Part shown: positions 5,913 through 13,592 of the stretch, piece by piece
How the letters are laid out: the number at the start of each line of letters is the position of its first letter
Position numbering within the stretch: the stretch's first letter is position 1
DNA from: Bacteroidales bacterium UBA3742
Lineage (GTDB): Bacteria > Bacteroidota > Bacteroidia > Bacteroidales > Paludibacteraceae
Assembly (NCBI GenBank): GCA_002371785.1
Contig: DFGU01000113.1
Location: forward strand, 8,561-24,926
Direction: 5' to 3'
Length of the DNA: 16,366 bases
The notes under the pieces: generated by a model
The model's input: only the letters and a program-made list of their open reading frames with translations
The model's database searches: none
What the model was told of the DNA's origin: nothing
Program-made: the position numbers and the translations under genes

Positions 5913-6879
5913 ACAATTGGCTCATCACCACCTCGCCCACGGCCTGGAGCGTCGCGCGGTCGATCTGCTGGATATCATCCTGCTGGGTATGCCACCAGCG
6001 CGGGAAAGTGCCGGTATGCTCGTCCAGGTGGATAATATCGATGATCGGTATGCCGAGCGCCTGACCTACGTAGTAGTGGTCGTCGATGATAGCACCGGCT
6101 TGCTCGTTGCGGAATATATGGCCGTACCCCAGTTCAGAGGCCGCTTTCCATACTTTCTGTACGTAGGGCGAAGCCATCTGCTCGGAGTAGTACTCTCGGA
6201 AGAACGTAGCGCCGGGCGCTCCTACCATGTCGAGCAGTATGCCCCACTCATAGCGTCCGCGGAGCGATGCATCGCGTGCCCAGAGTTGACTACCCAGGCA
6301 CCATGTATCCTGACGATCCATCTCGCCTAGGAAGCGTGGCGTACCCATATCCTCGCAATCGAAGAGCACGATGTCCACGCCGATCGTTGGTCGCTTGTCG
6401 TTCGTCATTAGACTAATTTGACGTGCCACCTCCAGCAGTACGGCTACGCCACTGGCGCCATCGTTAGCCGCGGGTACGGGTTGGTACCAAGCCGCCTCTT
6501 CGTCCTCATCGCACCATGGACGCGAGTCGAAATGGGCACACAGCAGGATACGCTTGGGAAGACTATCGCTGCCAAAGCGGGCTACTATATTGCGTACGCG
6601 TTGCTTCTCACCGGCAAAGTCGGACATGTAGCCCTCCTCTACGCTGACTTGTGCGCCAAAGCGCTCCAGCTGGGTGGTAAGCCATAGTACGCACGAGTCG
6701 TGCGCCTCCGTACCGGGTACGCGTGCCCCGAAATCCAGTTGCCGGGCTACATAGCTGTAGGCCGAGTCACCGGAGAACGCCGGGTGCGCCACCTCTTCGG
6801 TCGGACGAGCCGCCTTGCCTCCGCAGCCGAACAGGGAGAGCGCAATAGCAAATAATATGATATAATGACGCGCGCGCAT
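5911..6879 (-). CDS. Glutaminyl-peptide cyclotransferase-like lipoprotein (M28 family)
   Basis: The fold is that of zinc peptidase family M28, and the details fit the type II glutaminyl cyclases of Bacteroidota, which convert N-terminal glutamine of exported proteins to pyroglutamate. A lipoprotein signal is clear: hydrophobic residues 6-18 and lipobox LFGC ending at C19. Candidate active-site residues follow the cyclase order: AHFDS with H116, AANDGAS with D140 (zinc), DCED with E176 and D177 (general acid/base and zinc), LLDMVGAPGATF with D217, and WHTQQDD with H297 (zinc). At 322 residues it has the expected length. It follows prs by 15 bases and precedes sufC, in one operon. An aminopeptidase role is the main alternative. 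Confidence 0.85.
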   Translation of the reverse strand: MRARHYIILFAIALSLFGCGGKAARPTEEVAHPAFSGDSAYSYVARQLDFGARVPGTEAHDSCVLWLTTQLERFGAQVSVEEGYMSDFAGEKQRVRNIVARFGSDSLPKRILLCAHFDSRPWCDEDEEAAWYQPVPAANDGASGVAVLLEVARQISLMTNDKRPTIGVDIVLFDCEDMGTPRFLGEMDRQDTWCLGSQLWARDASLRGRYEWGILLDMVGAPGATFFREYYSEQMASPYVQKVWKAASELGYGHIFRNEQAGAIIDDHYYVGQALGIPIIDIIHLDEHTGTFPRWWHTQQDDIQQIDRATLQAVGEVVMSQL

Positions 6880-6894
6880 AAAGGAGAAATCGTT

Positions 6895-7851
6895 TTATCG
6901 TTCGTTCACCTCACTGATGCTCTGATGCTCCTGGATAGCACGGATCACCGAACCGATCGCTTTAGCCAGAGTGACCTGGTGCACCTTAGCGCAACGTTGC
7001 GTATCAAAGGGCAGTGAGTCGGTGAAGACCAGTTCGTCCAATTCGCTCTCATCAATACGTTGGCAAGCCGCACCCGACATCACGCCGTGGGTAACGACAG
7101 CTCGCACAGAGATAGCTCCGGCTCGCTTCATCACCTCGGCAGCCTTACAGAGCGTTCCGGCTGTATCCGCTATATCGTCCACGATGACGACGTTCTTGCC
7201 ATATACATCACCCAGTACGCGTATCTCCGACACCTTGTTGAAGTCGGGACGATTCTTGTAGCAGATGACCATCGGCACCTCCTTGTCGAGCATGGCGTGC
7301 AGCTTCTTAGCAAAGGCCGCAGCACGCTTCGAACCACCCACGTCGGGCGAAGCCACGATGAGTTTTTTCAGGTTCAATCCGGCCACATAGGGTGCCAGCA
7401 CGTTGGAGCCATAGACGTGATCCACCGGTATATCGAAGAATCCCTGGATCTGGTCGGCATGCAGATCGACCGTGATGACGCGGTCGGCACCGGCTACCTG
7501 CAGCATGTTAGCCACCAGTTTGGCGCCAATCGACACGCGCGGCTTATCCTTGCGGTCCTGGCGCGCCCATCCGAAGTAGGGGATGACAGCGACCACCTTG
7601 TAGGCACTTGCGCGCTTAGCGGCATCAATCATCAGGAGCAGTTCCATGAGATTGTCGCTACTGGGGCGCGTAGATTGCACCAGATAGACCGACATACCAC
7701 GTACCGACTCATCAAACGACGCCGCAAACTCGCCATCCGAGAAATGGTCGATACGCACCTTGCCCATCGGGCAACCGAGGTAGTCGCAGATTCCTTTCGC
7801 CAGATGCTCGCCCTGGGAGCCGGCAAACACTTTATACGGATTAGCTTCCAT
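6895..7851 (-). CDS. prs: Ribose-phosphate pyrophosphokinase
   Basis: Prs makes 5-phosphoribosyl 1-diphosphate from ribose 5-phosphate and ATP, for purine, pyrimidine, NAD, histidine and tryptophan synthesis. The 318 residues match the class I length. Visible motifs include FSDGE (37-41), the flexible-loop region ARQDRKDKPR (96-105), the catalytic HADQIQGFFD (131-140), and the PRPP-binding loop VIVDDIADTAGTL (222-234). The start at 7851 gives MEANPYKVFAGSQG, a normal N-terminus. It lies 27 bases after the DUF4290-like gene and 15 bases before the lipoprotein gene. Confidence 0.98.
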   Translation of the reverse strand: MEANPYKVFAGSQGEHLAKGICDYLGCPMGKVRIDHFSDGEFAASFDESVRGMSVYLVQSTRPSSDNLMELLLMIDAAKRASAYKVVAVIPYFGWARQDRKDKPRVSIGAKLVANMLQVAGADRVITVDLHADQIQGFFDIPVDHVYGSNVLAPYVAGLNLKKLIVASPDVGGSKRAAAFAKKLHAMLDKEVPMVICYKNRPDFNKVSEIRVLGDVYGKNVVIVDDIADTAGTLCKAAEVMKRAGAISVRAVVTHGVMSGAACQRIDESELDELVFTDSLPFDTQRCAKVHQVTLAKAIGSVIRAIQEHQSISEVNER

Positions 7852-7878
7852 TGTATTGGGGAATTTAGCTATGTTGGC

Positions 7879-8205
7879 TTATTTCTTCTTTTTCTTCAAA
7901 CGCGGCTGTTGGGCGGGTGCGGGTGCCTCCGCAGCGAGCACCGGCTCCTGGGCCTGCGGCATCTCATAGTGCAGCACGCCACCGGACAGACGCTCTATAT
8001 CCTCTGCCACACGTGCGATACCCGAATCCTGGTCGCGATTCCATACCGCATTCTTCTGGCGCATACATTGCGCCACGTAACTCACCAGCGCCTCACGTTG
8101 CTGCATATCCTCCATGCGGCACGCATACTCAATCATGTCCTGAATAATACGGCCGTAGTTGCGCATCTTGATCGGCGTGGTCTTTCTATTTAGTTGCATA
8201 GACAT
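7879..8205 (-). CDS. Short DUF4290-like protein
   Basis: The 108-residue product has a stretch NYGRIIQDMIEYACRMEDMQ (16-35) that resembles the N-terminus of the Bacteroidota family DUF4290, whose function is unknown. Typical members are about 200 residues, so this one is short; after residue 85 it passes into an Ala/Pro/Gln-rich segment and ends in five consecutive lysines (KKKKK), which could contact nucleic acid or the ribosome. A second ATG two codons on (8199) is an equally possible start. It lies 21 bases after the exported phosphatase-fold gene and 27 bases before prs. Confidence 0.65.
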   Translation of the reverse strand: MSMQLNRKTTPIKMRNYGRIIQDMIEYACRMEDMQQREALVSYVAQCMRQKNAVWNRDQDSGIARVAEDIERLSGGVLHYEMPQAQEPVLAAEAPAPAQQPRLKKKKK

Positions 8206-8226
8206 AATGCTTTGGTTCTTTCGGGT

Positions 8227-9306
8227 TTAGTTCTTGCGGAGCAGATAGATCATCGTAGGATAGTGGTCTCCGTAGCCATCTTGCCAAACACCGGCTTTGT
8301 GGGTACGCAGCGGGGTACCCTTGTCCTTACCCTCTTGTACGGTCAGGAAGGGCTTGTTGAAGATCTGGGGTTTCCAGTAGTACCACTTGCCGGAGTTGAT
8401 GTTCTCGCTCAGCAGGGGCTCGGAGATGATGATCTGGTCAAACAGGTTCCAGCTGCCGTTGTAGGCCAACGAACCGGTACCGTTCTCCAGACGTTGCCAC
8501 ATGGTGTTGAACAAGCCCTGACGACCTACGTCCTCGCGGTTCTTCTTGGCCTTGAGCACCTCAGCGCAACTGTGGTTATACGGATCATCGTTCAGGTCAC
8601 CCATAATGATGATCTTGGCGTTCGGCTCACGTTGATAGATCGAGTCGCATATATGCAGACAGAGCATAGCGGCTGTGTCACGTCCCGGACGAGAAGACAG
8701 CTCACCGCCGTACCGGCTGGGCCAGTGATTGACGATCATATGCAGCTTGTCCTTCACGATCGTCTGACGATCATCGTCGTACATATAGCCCGATACGAGC
8801 AACTGCAGACGGGTCTTGATCTCACCGCCGTCAGCATAGTGAGCTTTCAGCTCGTAGCCGGCCACCTTGGTCGGACGGAACAGCGTCGTGTCATACAGAA
8901 AACCTACGTCCACGCCACGACGGTCCGGACCCTCGATCAGGATAGGCTTGTAGGCACGGCCGTACTTGCTGTTAGCCTCGGCGCAGAGGTCGTAGAGGCA
9001 ACCGATATTCTCCACCTCGGCCACACCCACACAGGCAGCGCCGCGCGGATCCTCATCGGTACCCAGCTGCGAGACCGCATACGCCATGCGTTGGATCTTA
9101 TGCTCATACTTCATGCTGGTCCAGTGCATACCGCCATCGGGCAGGTACTCATAGTCGTTCTTACCCTCGTCGTGGATAGTATCAAACAGGTTCTCCAGAT
9201 TGTAGAAAGCGATGCAACGGATGCGTTGCTGCGCTTGCTCCTGAGCACTCAAAGTGCCGGTAAGGGTCAGCAGCATAACTACCACCCAAATCATGGTGCG
9301 TTTCAT
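8227..9306 (-). CDS. Exported endonuclease/exonuclease/phosphatase family protein
   Basis: The mature protein has the DNase I-like metal-dependent phosphoesterase fold. Visible motifs in order: FYNLENLFD, VGVAEVEN (metal-binding Glu), VNHWPSRYGGE (catalytic His region), IIMGDLNDDP (Asp/Asn pair) and the C-terminal GDHYPTMIY (Asp-His pair). The chosen start at 9306 gives MKRTMIWVVVMLLTLTG then SAQE, a good Sec signal peptide with cleavage near LSA-QE, 359 residues in total. An in-frame ATG at 9330 would add eight residues; the frame upstream of that lies in the promoter. The substrate is unknown: a nuclease or a phosphodiesterase acting in the periplasm or outside. It is the first gene of the operon leading to sufD. 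Confidence 0.9.
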   Translation of the reverse strand: MKRTMIWVVVMLLTLTGTLSAQEQAQQRIRCIAFYNLENLFDTIHDEGKNDYEYLPDGGMHWTSMKYEHKIQRMAYAVSQLGTDEDPRGAACVGVAEVENIGCLYDLCAEANSKYGRAYKPILIEGPDRRGVDVGFLYDTTLFRPTKVAGYELKAHYADGGEIKTRLQLLVSGYMYDDDRQTIVKDKLHMIVNHWPSRYGGELSSRPGRDTAAMLCLHICDSIYQREPNAKIIIMGDLNDDPYNHSCAEVLKAKKNREDVGRQGLFNTMWQRLENGTGSLAYNGSWNLFDQIIISEPLLSENINSGKWYYWKPQIFNKPFLTVQEGKDKGTPLRTHKAGVWQDGYGDHYPTMIYLLRKN

Positions 9307-9348
9307 AAGATATTTGATTAGTTTATTCATTGTTTCTAAAAATTCGCT

Positions 9349-9380
9349 GCAAAGGTACGAAAAAAAACGCACATACGCAA
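9349..9380 (-). promoter_or_regulatory. Bacteroidota-type promoter of the prs-suf operon
   Basis: On the minus strand, TTG (9380-9378), 20 bases, then TACCTTTGC (9357-9349). The leader to the ATG at 9306 is short. No second promoter of this form is evident before the downstream genes, so six genes down to sufD may share it. Confidence 0.85.
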
Positions 9381-9398
9381 ATATTTTTCACAAATAAT

Positions 9399-9430
9399 TT
9401 GCACATTTGCAATTTTTGTTGTAACTTTGC
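9399..9430 (+). promoter_or_regulatory. Bacteroidota-type promoter of ssb
   Basis: TTG at 9399-9401, 20 bases, then TAACTTTGC at 9422-9430, 60 bases before the ssb ATG. It is divergent from the operon promoter at 9349-9380; the two -33 elements are only 18 bases apart. Confidence 0.87.
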
Positions 9431-9490
9431 ACTCGCTAATAAAAAAACACTACAATTTAAACATTATTCACTTAACATTATTCATTCATT

Positions 9491-9934
9491 ATGTCAAGCG
9501 TTAACAAAGTTATTCTGATTGGAAACGTAGGTTCTGACCCTGAAGTACGTTATTTGGACCGAGGCGTTTGTATTGCAAATTTCAATCTGGCCACCACTGA
9601 GAGAGGTTACACCATGCAAAACGGCACCCAGGTGCCCGACCACACCGATTGGCACTCTATCGTACTCTGGCGCAACCTGGCCGAATGGGCCGAGCGTTAC
9701 GTGCGCAAGAGCATGAAACTATATGTAGAGGGCAAGCTCCAGACTCGCACCTGGGAGAAGGACGGCCAGATTCGTCGCAAGACCGAGGTGATTGCTGAGA
9801 ACGTACAGATCCTGTACCGCCCCGAGCAGTACCGCAACGGCGTAGAGAGCCTGAAGAAACCCGCTGAGAACGAGGAGATAGCAGAGCAGGCTTCGCCCAT
9901 CACCGAAGAGGAAAACTATAACGATATTTTCTAA
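9491..9934 (+). CDS. ssb: Single-stranded DNA-binding protein
   Basis: SSB coats single-stranded DNA in replication and repair. Residues 1-108 form the OB fold, beginning MSSVNKVILIGNVGSDPEVRY and including FNLATTER, DWHSIVLWRNLAEWAERYV and KLYVEGKLQTRTWEKDGQIRR. A short acidic tail of about 35 residues ends in NYNDIF. The usual acidic tip is of DDIPF type, so the last five residues here differ (no proline) though the terminal Phe and an Asp remain. The leader has no Shine-Dalgarno sequence. The next gene begins directly after its stop codon. Confidence 0.97.
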   Translation: MSSVNKVILIGNVGSDPEVRYLDRGVCIANFNLATTERGYTMQNGTQVPDHTDWHSIVLWRNLAEWAERYVRKSMKLYVEGKLQTRTWEKDGQIRRKTEVIAENVQILYRPEQYRNGVESLKKPAENEEIAEQASPITEEENYNDIF

Positions 9935-10951
9935 ATGACCAACAAGGAGCGATATGCGGCGTGGTGCGAGCAGATTGGCAACGTACCGCTGATGATGCAA
10001 CCATGGTGGATGGATGCTGTGTGTGCCGGCAAGGAGTGGGACGTCATACTAGTCGAAAGTCAAAAGTCGAAAGACGAAAGCCCGAGTGCCTCCGGAGTCG
10101 AAAACGCAGAGGACGCAGATAGCCAGACAGAGCCCAAGATCCTTGGGGCAATGCCCTACTTGCTTCGCAAACGCCTGGGCCGTAAGTACATCCTGATGCC
10201 CCAGCAGACGCAGATAGGCGGCATATGGGTGGATTCGTCCATCACCGACAACCGCTGGGAGATAGCCCGTGTATGCCAAGCCATCGACCAGCAACTCAAG
10301 CAGATGCACCTGAGCTACTACTACCAGCAGTACCCCATCGGCAGCCTGCCCGCCGAAGCTATGCGCGGGTTGGGTTTCCGTCTGCGCGAACGCATCACCT
10401 ACCGCCTCGACTTCCTGAATGATATCGACCAGATCGTCGAGTCGTTCAGCAAGAACAAGCGCCGCCAACTGCAGAAAGCCGCCTCGCTGGTGGCCGATAC
10501 CCAACTGACGGCCGAGGACTTCTATCGCTTCCACGTCCACTGTCTCGACGCGCAGCATAAGCGCATCAGTTATACCCGCGAGTTTCTGCTGGTGCTGGAG
10601 CGCAAAGCGCGCCGCCTGGGACAATGCGAGATACTATCGATTCGCAACCTGGAAGGCGAGGTGTATGCCGCTGCCTTCCTGGTATGGGATCGTACTACGA
10701 TGTACTACCTCATCCCCTGCTACGACCCGGCCTACAAGGACTCCGGTGCGTCGGCACTGCTGGTGCTTGAGGCCATCAAGTTGGCACACCGCAAGCACCT
10801 GTCGTTCGACTTCGAGGGTTCGATGGATAGCGGCGTAGCCAAGCACTACAGTCAGTTTGGTACTACCCCCACGCGCTACTACGGCGTAGAGAAATGCTAC
10901 CACCCGCTCTTCCGCCTCGCCCTATGGTGGCAGAAAATAAGAGAAAGGTAA
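9935..10951 (+). CDS. GNAT/FemAB-like acyltransferase
   Basis: The 338-residue cytoplasmic protein resembles the Bacteroidota acetyltransferase group with a FemAB-like double GNAT fold. The C-terminal half contains VYAAAFLVWDRTTMYYLIPCYDP and LSFDFEGSMDSGVAKHYSQFG, features typical of this group, in which the acceptor is usually unknown (cell-wall or polysaccharide related in some). Residues about 41-67 are low complexity, rich in S, E, D and K, and begin with an AGTCGAA heptamer tract; the core strand resumes at KILGAMPYLL. The gene starts directly after the ssb stop (TAAATG) and is followed by two glycosyltransferase genes, suggesting a role in surface glycan assembly. Confidence 0.78.
   Translation: MTNKERYAAWCEQIGNVPLMMQPWWMDAVCAGKEWDVILVESQKSKDESPSASGVENAEDADSQTEPKILGAMPYLLRKRLGRKYILMPQQTQIGGIWVDSSITDNRWEIARVCQAIDQQLKQMHLSYYYQQYPIGSLPAEAMRGLGFRLRERITYRLDFLNDIDQIVESFSKNKRRQLQKAASLVADTQLTAEDFYRFHVHCLDAQHKRISYTREFLLVLERKARRLGQCEILSIRNLEGEVYAAAFLVWDRTTMYYLIPCYDPAYKDSGASALLVLEAIKLAHRKHLSFDFEGSMDSGVAKHYSQFGTTPTRYYGVEKCYHPLFRLALWWQKIRER
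10051..10078. repeat. AGTCGAA-type heptamer tandem repeat in coding sequence
   Basis: Four 7-bp units (AGTCGAA, AGTCAAA, AGTCGAA, AGACGAA) lie inside the acyltransferase gene and are translated as part of VESQKSKDES. Confidence 0.75.
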
Positions 10952-10952
10952 A

Positions 10953-10987
10953 TCTGAATGCTGAATGCTGAAAGCTGAATGCTAAAA
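10953..10987. repeat. GCTGAAT-type heptamer tandem repeat
   Basis: Five 7-bp units (TCTGAAT, GCTGAAT, GCTGAAA, GCTGAAT, GCTAAAA) start one base after the acyltransferase stop codon. The ATG of the GT4 gene (10979-10981) lies across the fourth and fifth units. Confidence 0.82.
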
Positions 10988-12028
10988 GTCCTCTTCCTCA
11001 CACCCTGGTATCCGTCAGAGAAGGATGCAATGAGTGGCCTCTTTGTGCAGAAACACGTAGAGGCTGTTCGTGCGCAGGGTGTGGATGTGCGGGTGATCCA
11101 CTCGCAGGAGAACATGGACACCATCCGCCAATACAGAGCCCTCGTTGACCAAGGTTGGAGACCCGACCTGGTGCAACTCAACGTCATTCAGAAGCAGGGT
11201 CTGCTGGCGCTCGCCCTCTGGGAGAAAGAGCACATCCCCTATATCATCGTCGAGCACTGGAGCGGCTACCTGCCCGAGAACGGGTCGTTCCTCAAGATGT
11301 CGGCATGGAAGCAACGCATCTATCGGCGTATAGCACGCAAAGCCGGCATGATTCTCACCGTCAGCGAACGCCTCGCCCAAGCCATGCGTGACTGCGGCAT
11401 CCGAAATGCGCAGTGGGGGCAGATACACAATGTGGTGGATGATTTCTTTTTCGAGCAAATCACAAATCATAAATCACAAATCACAAATCATAAGACCCTC
11501 CTGCACGTCTCTTGCTTCGACGAGCGAGCCAAAAACGTCAAGGGCCTGCTCCGCGCAGCGAAGATGCTCAGCGAGAAACGCCAAGATTGGCGTTTGATCC
11601 TCGTCGGCACGGGCGTGGACTATGAAGAGGTACGCGCCTACGCGGACACGCTCGCCATACCCGATGGCCTGCTGCGCTGGACAGGCGAACTGACGCCACG
11701 CGAAGTAGCCGACGAGATGCAACGGGCCGATGCGTTGGTACTGAGCAGTCGATACGAGACCTATGGCGTCGTGCTGGCCGAAGCGGTTGCCGCAGGGCTA
11801 CCAATCCTATCTACACCGGTCGGCATCGCCGAGGAAGTGGCCGACCTCATTGTACCGCAGGAGATCGCGCAGCACAAAGCCGGCACCTTTGCAGAGTTTC
11901 TGGAGACTATCCTCTGGAGCCCGAAAATCACAAATCACAAATCAAAAACCACCAATCAGTTTACGGCCGAGGCCATCGGACGCAAACTGGCATCCGTCTA
12001 TGATAGCTGTTTGCATCGCGACATATAA
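10979..12028 (+). CDS. GT4-family glycosyltransferase
   Basis: The 349-residue protein has two Rossmann domains of the GT-B fold. The N-terminus MLKVLFLTPWYPSEKDAMSGLF and HWSGYLP mark the acceptor domain; the C-terminal domain holds LILVGTG, the donor-binding E-x7-E motif (E260, E268 in ETYGVVLAEA) and GLPILSTPVGIAEEV. It would transfer a sugar from an activated donor to a glycan or lipid. Two tracts of CACAAAT heptamers are translated: residues about 160-172 (ITNHKSQ repeated) in the linker between the domains, and about 317-327 near the C-terminus. Its start codon lies in another heptamer tract. Its last 29 bases overlap the next glycosyltransferase gene. Confidence 0.9.
   Translation: MLKVLFLTPWYPSEKDAMSGLFVQKHVEAVRAQGVDVRVIHSQENMDTIRQYRALVDQGWRPDLVQLNVIQKQGLLALALWEKEHIPYIIVEHWSGYLPENGSFLKMSAWKQRIYRRIARKAGMILTVSERLAQAMRDCGIRNAQWGQIHNVVDDFFFEQITNHKSQITNHKTLLHVSCFDERAKNVKGLLRAAKMLSEKRQDWRLILVGTGVDYEEVRAYADTLAIPDGLLRWTGELTPREVADEMQRADALVLSSRYETYGVVLAEAVAAGLPILSTPVGIAEEVADLIVPQEIAQHKAGTFAEFLETILWSPKITNHKSKTTNQFTAEAIGRKLASVYDSCLHRDI
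11461..11495. repeat. CACAAAT-type heptamer repeat, interdomain linker of GT4
   Basis: Five 7-bp units (CACAAAT, CATAAAT, CACAAAT, CACAAAT, CATAAGA), with a weaker unit just before. Three heptamers make 21 bases, giving a 7-residue period ITNHKSQ in the protein. Confidence 0.85.
11922..11956. repeat. CACAAAT-type heptamer repeat near GT4 C-terminus
   Basis: Five 7-bp units (CGAAAAT, CACAAAT, CACAAAT, CAAAAAC, CACCAAT), more decayed at the ends; translated as KITNHKSKTTN. It is the same word family as the tract at 11461-11495. Confidence 0.78.
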
Positions 12029-12773
12029 TCAGGAGGCATTCATCGCGCAAGCGATCGAGAGCGCAAGGATGCAGGTGTGCGACGAGCCCATACGCATCTA
12101 TATCGGCGACGACGCCTCTACGGATGGTACGCAGGCCGTATGCGCACGCATAGCGGCGCAGGACGCGCGCATCGTTTATGTCCGCCGCGAGCAGAACATG
12201 GGACTGGTCGGCAACACCATCGAACTCTACCGGCGCATCCTGACTGACTCCTGCGAATACATCGCCATGCTGGACGGTGACGACTATTGGACCGACCCCC
12301 GCAAGTTGCAGAAAGAGCTGGACTACCTGCGCACTCACCCGGACACGGGCTTTGTGCACACGGCCGTGGAGGGGCAAGGCGATGAACCCATCCCCACCGG
12401 CGATTTGCGCGACCGATACAACCTGGCGGGTGCCCGGCACACCAATTGCACGGTGCTGTTCCGCGCCGACTTGCTTCGCCCGGACGAACTTGATGACATC
12501 GAGCGACAAGGTTTTCCGGTGCTGGACTATCCGCTCTACGGACTCTTCGCCCAGCGCACCCGCTTTGCCTACCTGGCCGATCCCACAGCCGTCTGGCGCG
12601 ACCATAGTTCCGTATCGCAGCCATCTTCTCGACGTGCTCGGTGGCACTACCGAAGAGAACGACTCAGAATGTGGCATTGGCTCGATAAAAAGTGCCCCGG
12701 ACACTTCCATTTTCGGTACGATAAAGCAATTTTATGGTATATTTGGCATTTTTTTTACATTTTATTTGCATAA
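12000..12773 (+). CDS. GT2-family glycosyltransferase
   Basis: The 257-residue product has a GT-A fold: MIAVCIATYNQEAFIAQAIES at the start, IGDDASTDGT (35-44) for nucleotide binding and the metal-binding DGDD (92-95) in AMLDGDDYW. The start at 12000 is chosen because family homology begins exactly there; the frame is open further upstream only as a shadow of the GT4 gene, with which it overlaps by 29 bases. The C-terminus ends in an aromatic stretch (ILWYIWHFFYILFA) that may associate with the membrane. It probably acts with the preceding GT4 enzyme and acyltransferase on a surface glycan. The tonB -33 element lies within its last codons. Confidence 0.9.
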   Translation: MIAVCIATYNQEAFIAQAIESARMQVCDEPIRIYIGDDASTDGTQAVCARIAAQDARIVYVRREQNMGLVGNTIELYRRILTDSCEYIAMLDGDDYWTDPRKLQKELDYLRTHPDTGFVHTAVEGQGDEPIPTGDLRDRYNLAGARHTNCTVLFRADLLRPDELDDIERQGFPVLDYPLYGLFAQRTRFAYLADPTAVWRDHSSVSQPSSRRARWHYRRERLRMWHWLDKKCPGHFHFRYDKAILWYIWHFFYILFA

Positions 12774-12797
12774 ATAAAAAAAAAGTCGTACCTTTGT
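12766..12797 (+). promoter_or_regulatory. Bacteroidota-type promoter of tonB
   Basis: TTG at 12766-12768, 20 bases, then TACCTTTGT at 12789-12797, 37 bases before the ATG. The -33 element is inside the 3' end of the GT2 gene. Confidence 0.85.
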
Positions 12798-12834
12798 AGC
12801 CGATTTTAATAACTGGACCTAAAAAACACAAGAT

Positions 12835-13554
12835 ATGCAAATCAAGAAATCAGAAAAAGCGAGCCTTGAGGGCGACAAACTCATCTATGCTTTGATGGGT
12901 TTTGTATTTGTGCTCAGTTTGTGCTACGTAGCGCTTGAGTGGACCAAGACAGAGGTCACTAAGTACGAGCAAGCAGACCAGGACTTCCAGATAGAGGAAG
13001 AACTGGACATCCAGCAAACCACACAAGAAATGACGCCTCCGCCCCCTCCACCTCCAGCACCCGAAGTAGTGCAGGAAGTTGAGGTACTGAACGTTGTGGA
13101 AGACGACGTGAAGACCGAGTCTATCGAGTTCTCTGCCGAGGATAACAACACGGTAGTAGAGATCGTTGAGGTGAAGGAAGAAGTGAAGGAAGAAGTAAAG
13201 GTAGAGGAAGACAAGCGTGAAGAGGTAGAGGAGAACGTGGTCTTCAGGGTGGTTGAGACGATGCCGTCCTTCCCGGGTGGCGACGCCGCACTCATGAAGT
13301 TCATCTCCGACAACGTACGCTATCCGGCTATCGCTCAGGAGAATGGTATCCAGGGTCGTGCTATCTGCCAGTTTACTGTAGAGAAAGACGGTTCGATCAG
13401 CGATATTCAGATCGTTCGTTCCGCTGGTGACGAGACGCTGGACAAAGAGGCTAAGCGCGTCATCAAGTCGATGCCTAAGTGGAGCCCCGGTAAGCAGCGT
13501 GGTAAGGCAGTGCGTGTAAGCTACACCATTCCTATCAACTTCCGTCTGCAGTAA
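12835..13554 (+). CDS. tonB: Energy transducer TonB
   Basis: TonB passes proton-motive energy from the inner membrane ExbB/ExbD motor to outer-membrane receptors of the TonB-dependent and SusC type. The 239 residues show a cytoplasmic N-terminus, one membrane segment (about 16-36), a proline run (about 67-75), a long Glu/Val/Lys-rich periplasmic spacer (about 76-135) and a C-terminal TonB domain. The latter includes FPGGDAALMKFISDNVRYP, GRAICQFTVEKDGSI and VRVSYTIPINFRLQ, typical of Bacteroidota. No exbB or exbD is adjacent, so it is a stand-alone paralogue with its own promoter. Confidence 0.95.
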   Translation: MQIKKSEKASLEGDKLIYALMGFVFVLSLCYVALEWTKTEVTKYEQADQDFQIEEELDIQQTTQEMTPPPPPPPAPEVVQEVEVLNVVEDDVKTESIEFSAEDNNTVVEIVEVKEEVKEEVKVEEDKREEVEENVVFRVVETMPSFPGGDAALMKFISDNVRYPAIAQENGIQGRAICQFTVEKDGSISDIQIVRSAGDETLDKEAKRVIKSMPKWSPGKQRGKAVRVSYTIPINFRLQ

Positions 13555-13592
13555 GTCGAGTGTCTCGACACCCGAAAAGCCATGCGGCATGG
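13555..13592 (+). promoter_or_regulatory. Two small hairpins between tonB and recG
   Basis: GTCGAG (13555-13560), TGT, CTCGAC (13564-13569) form a perfect 6-bp stem with a 3-base loop directly after the tonB stop. CCATGC (13580-13585), G, GCATGG (13587-13592) form a second perfect palindrome that contains the recG ATG (13589-13591). No U-run follows, so neither is a standard terminator. The second could limit access to the recG start codon. Confidence 0.5.

Noticed and set aside
7060..9321. Two long plus-strand frames (7060-8193 and 8194-9321)
   Set aside because: They lie antisense to prs, the DUF4290-like gene and the phosphatase-fold gene, whose protein families are clear.
11763..11999. 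Upstream extension of the GT2 gene
   Set aside because: This part is the GT4 gene read in another frame; GT2 homology begins at the ATG at 12000.
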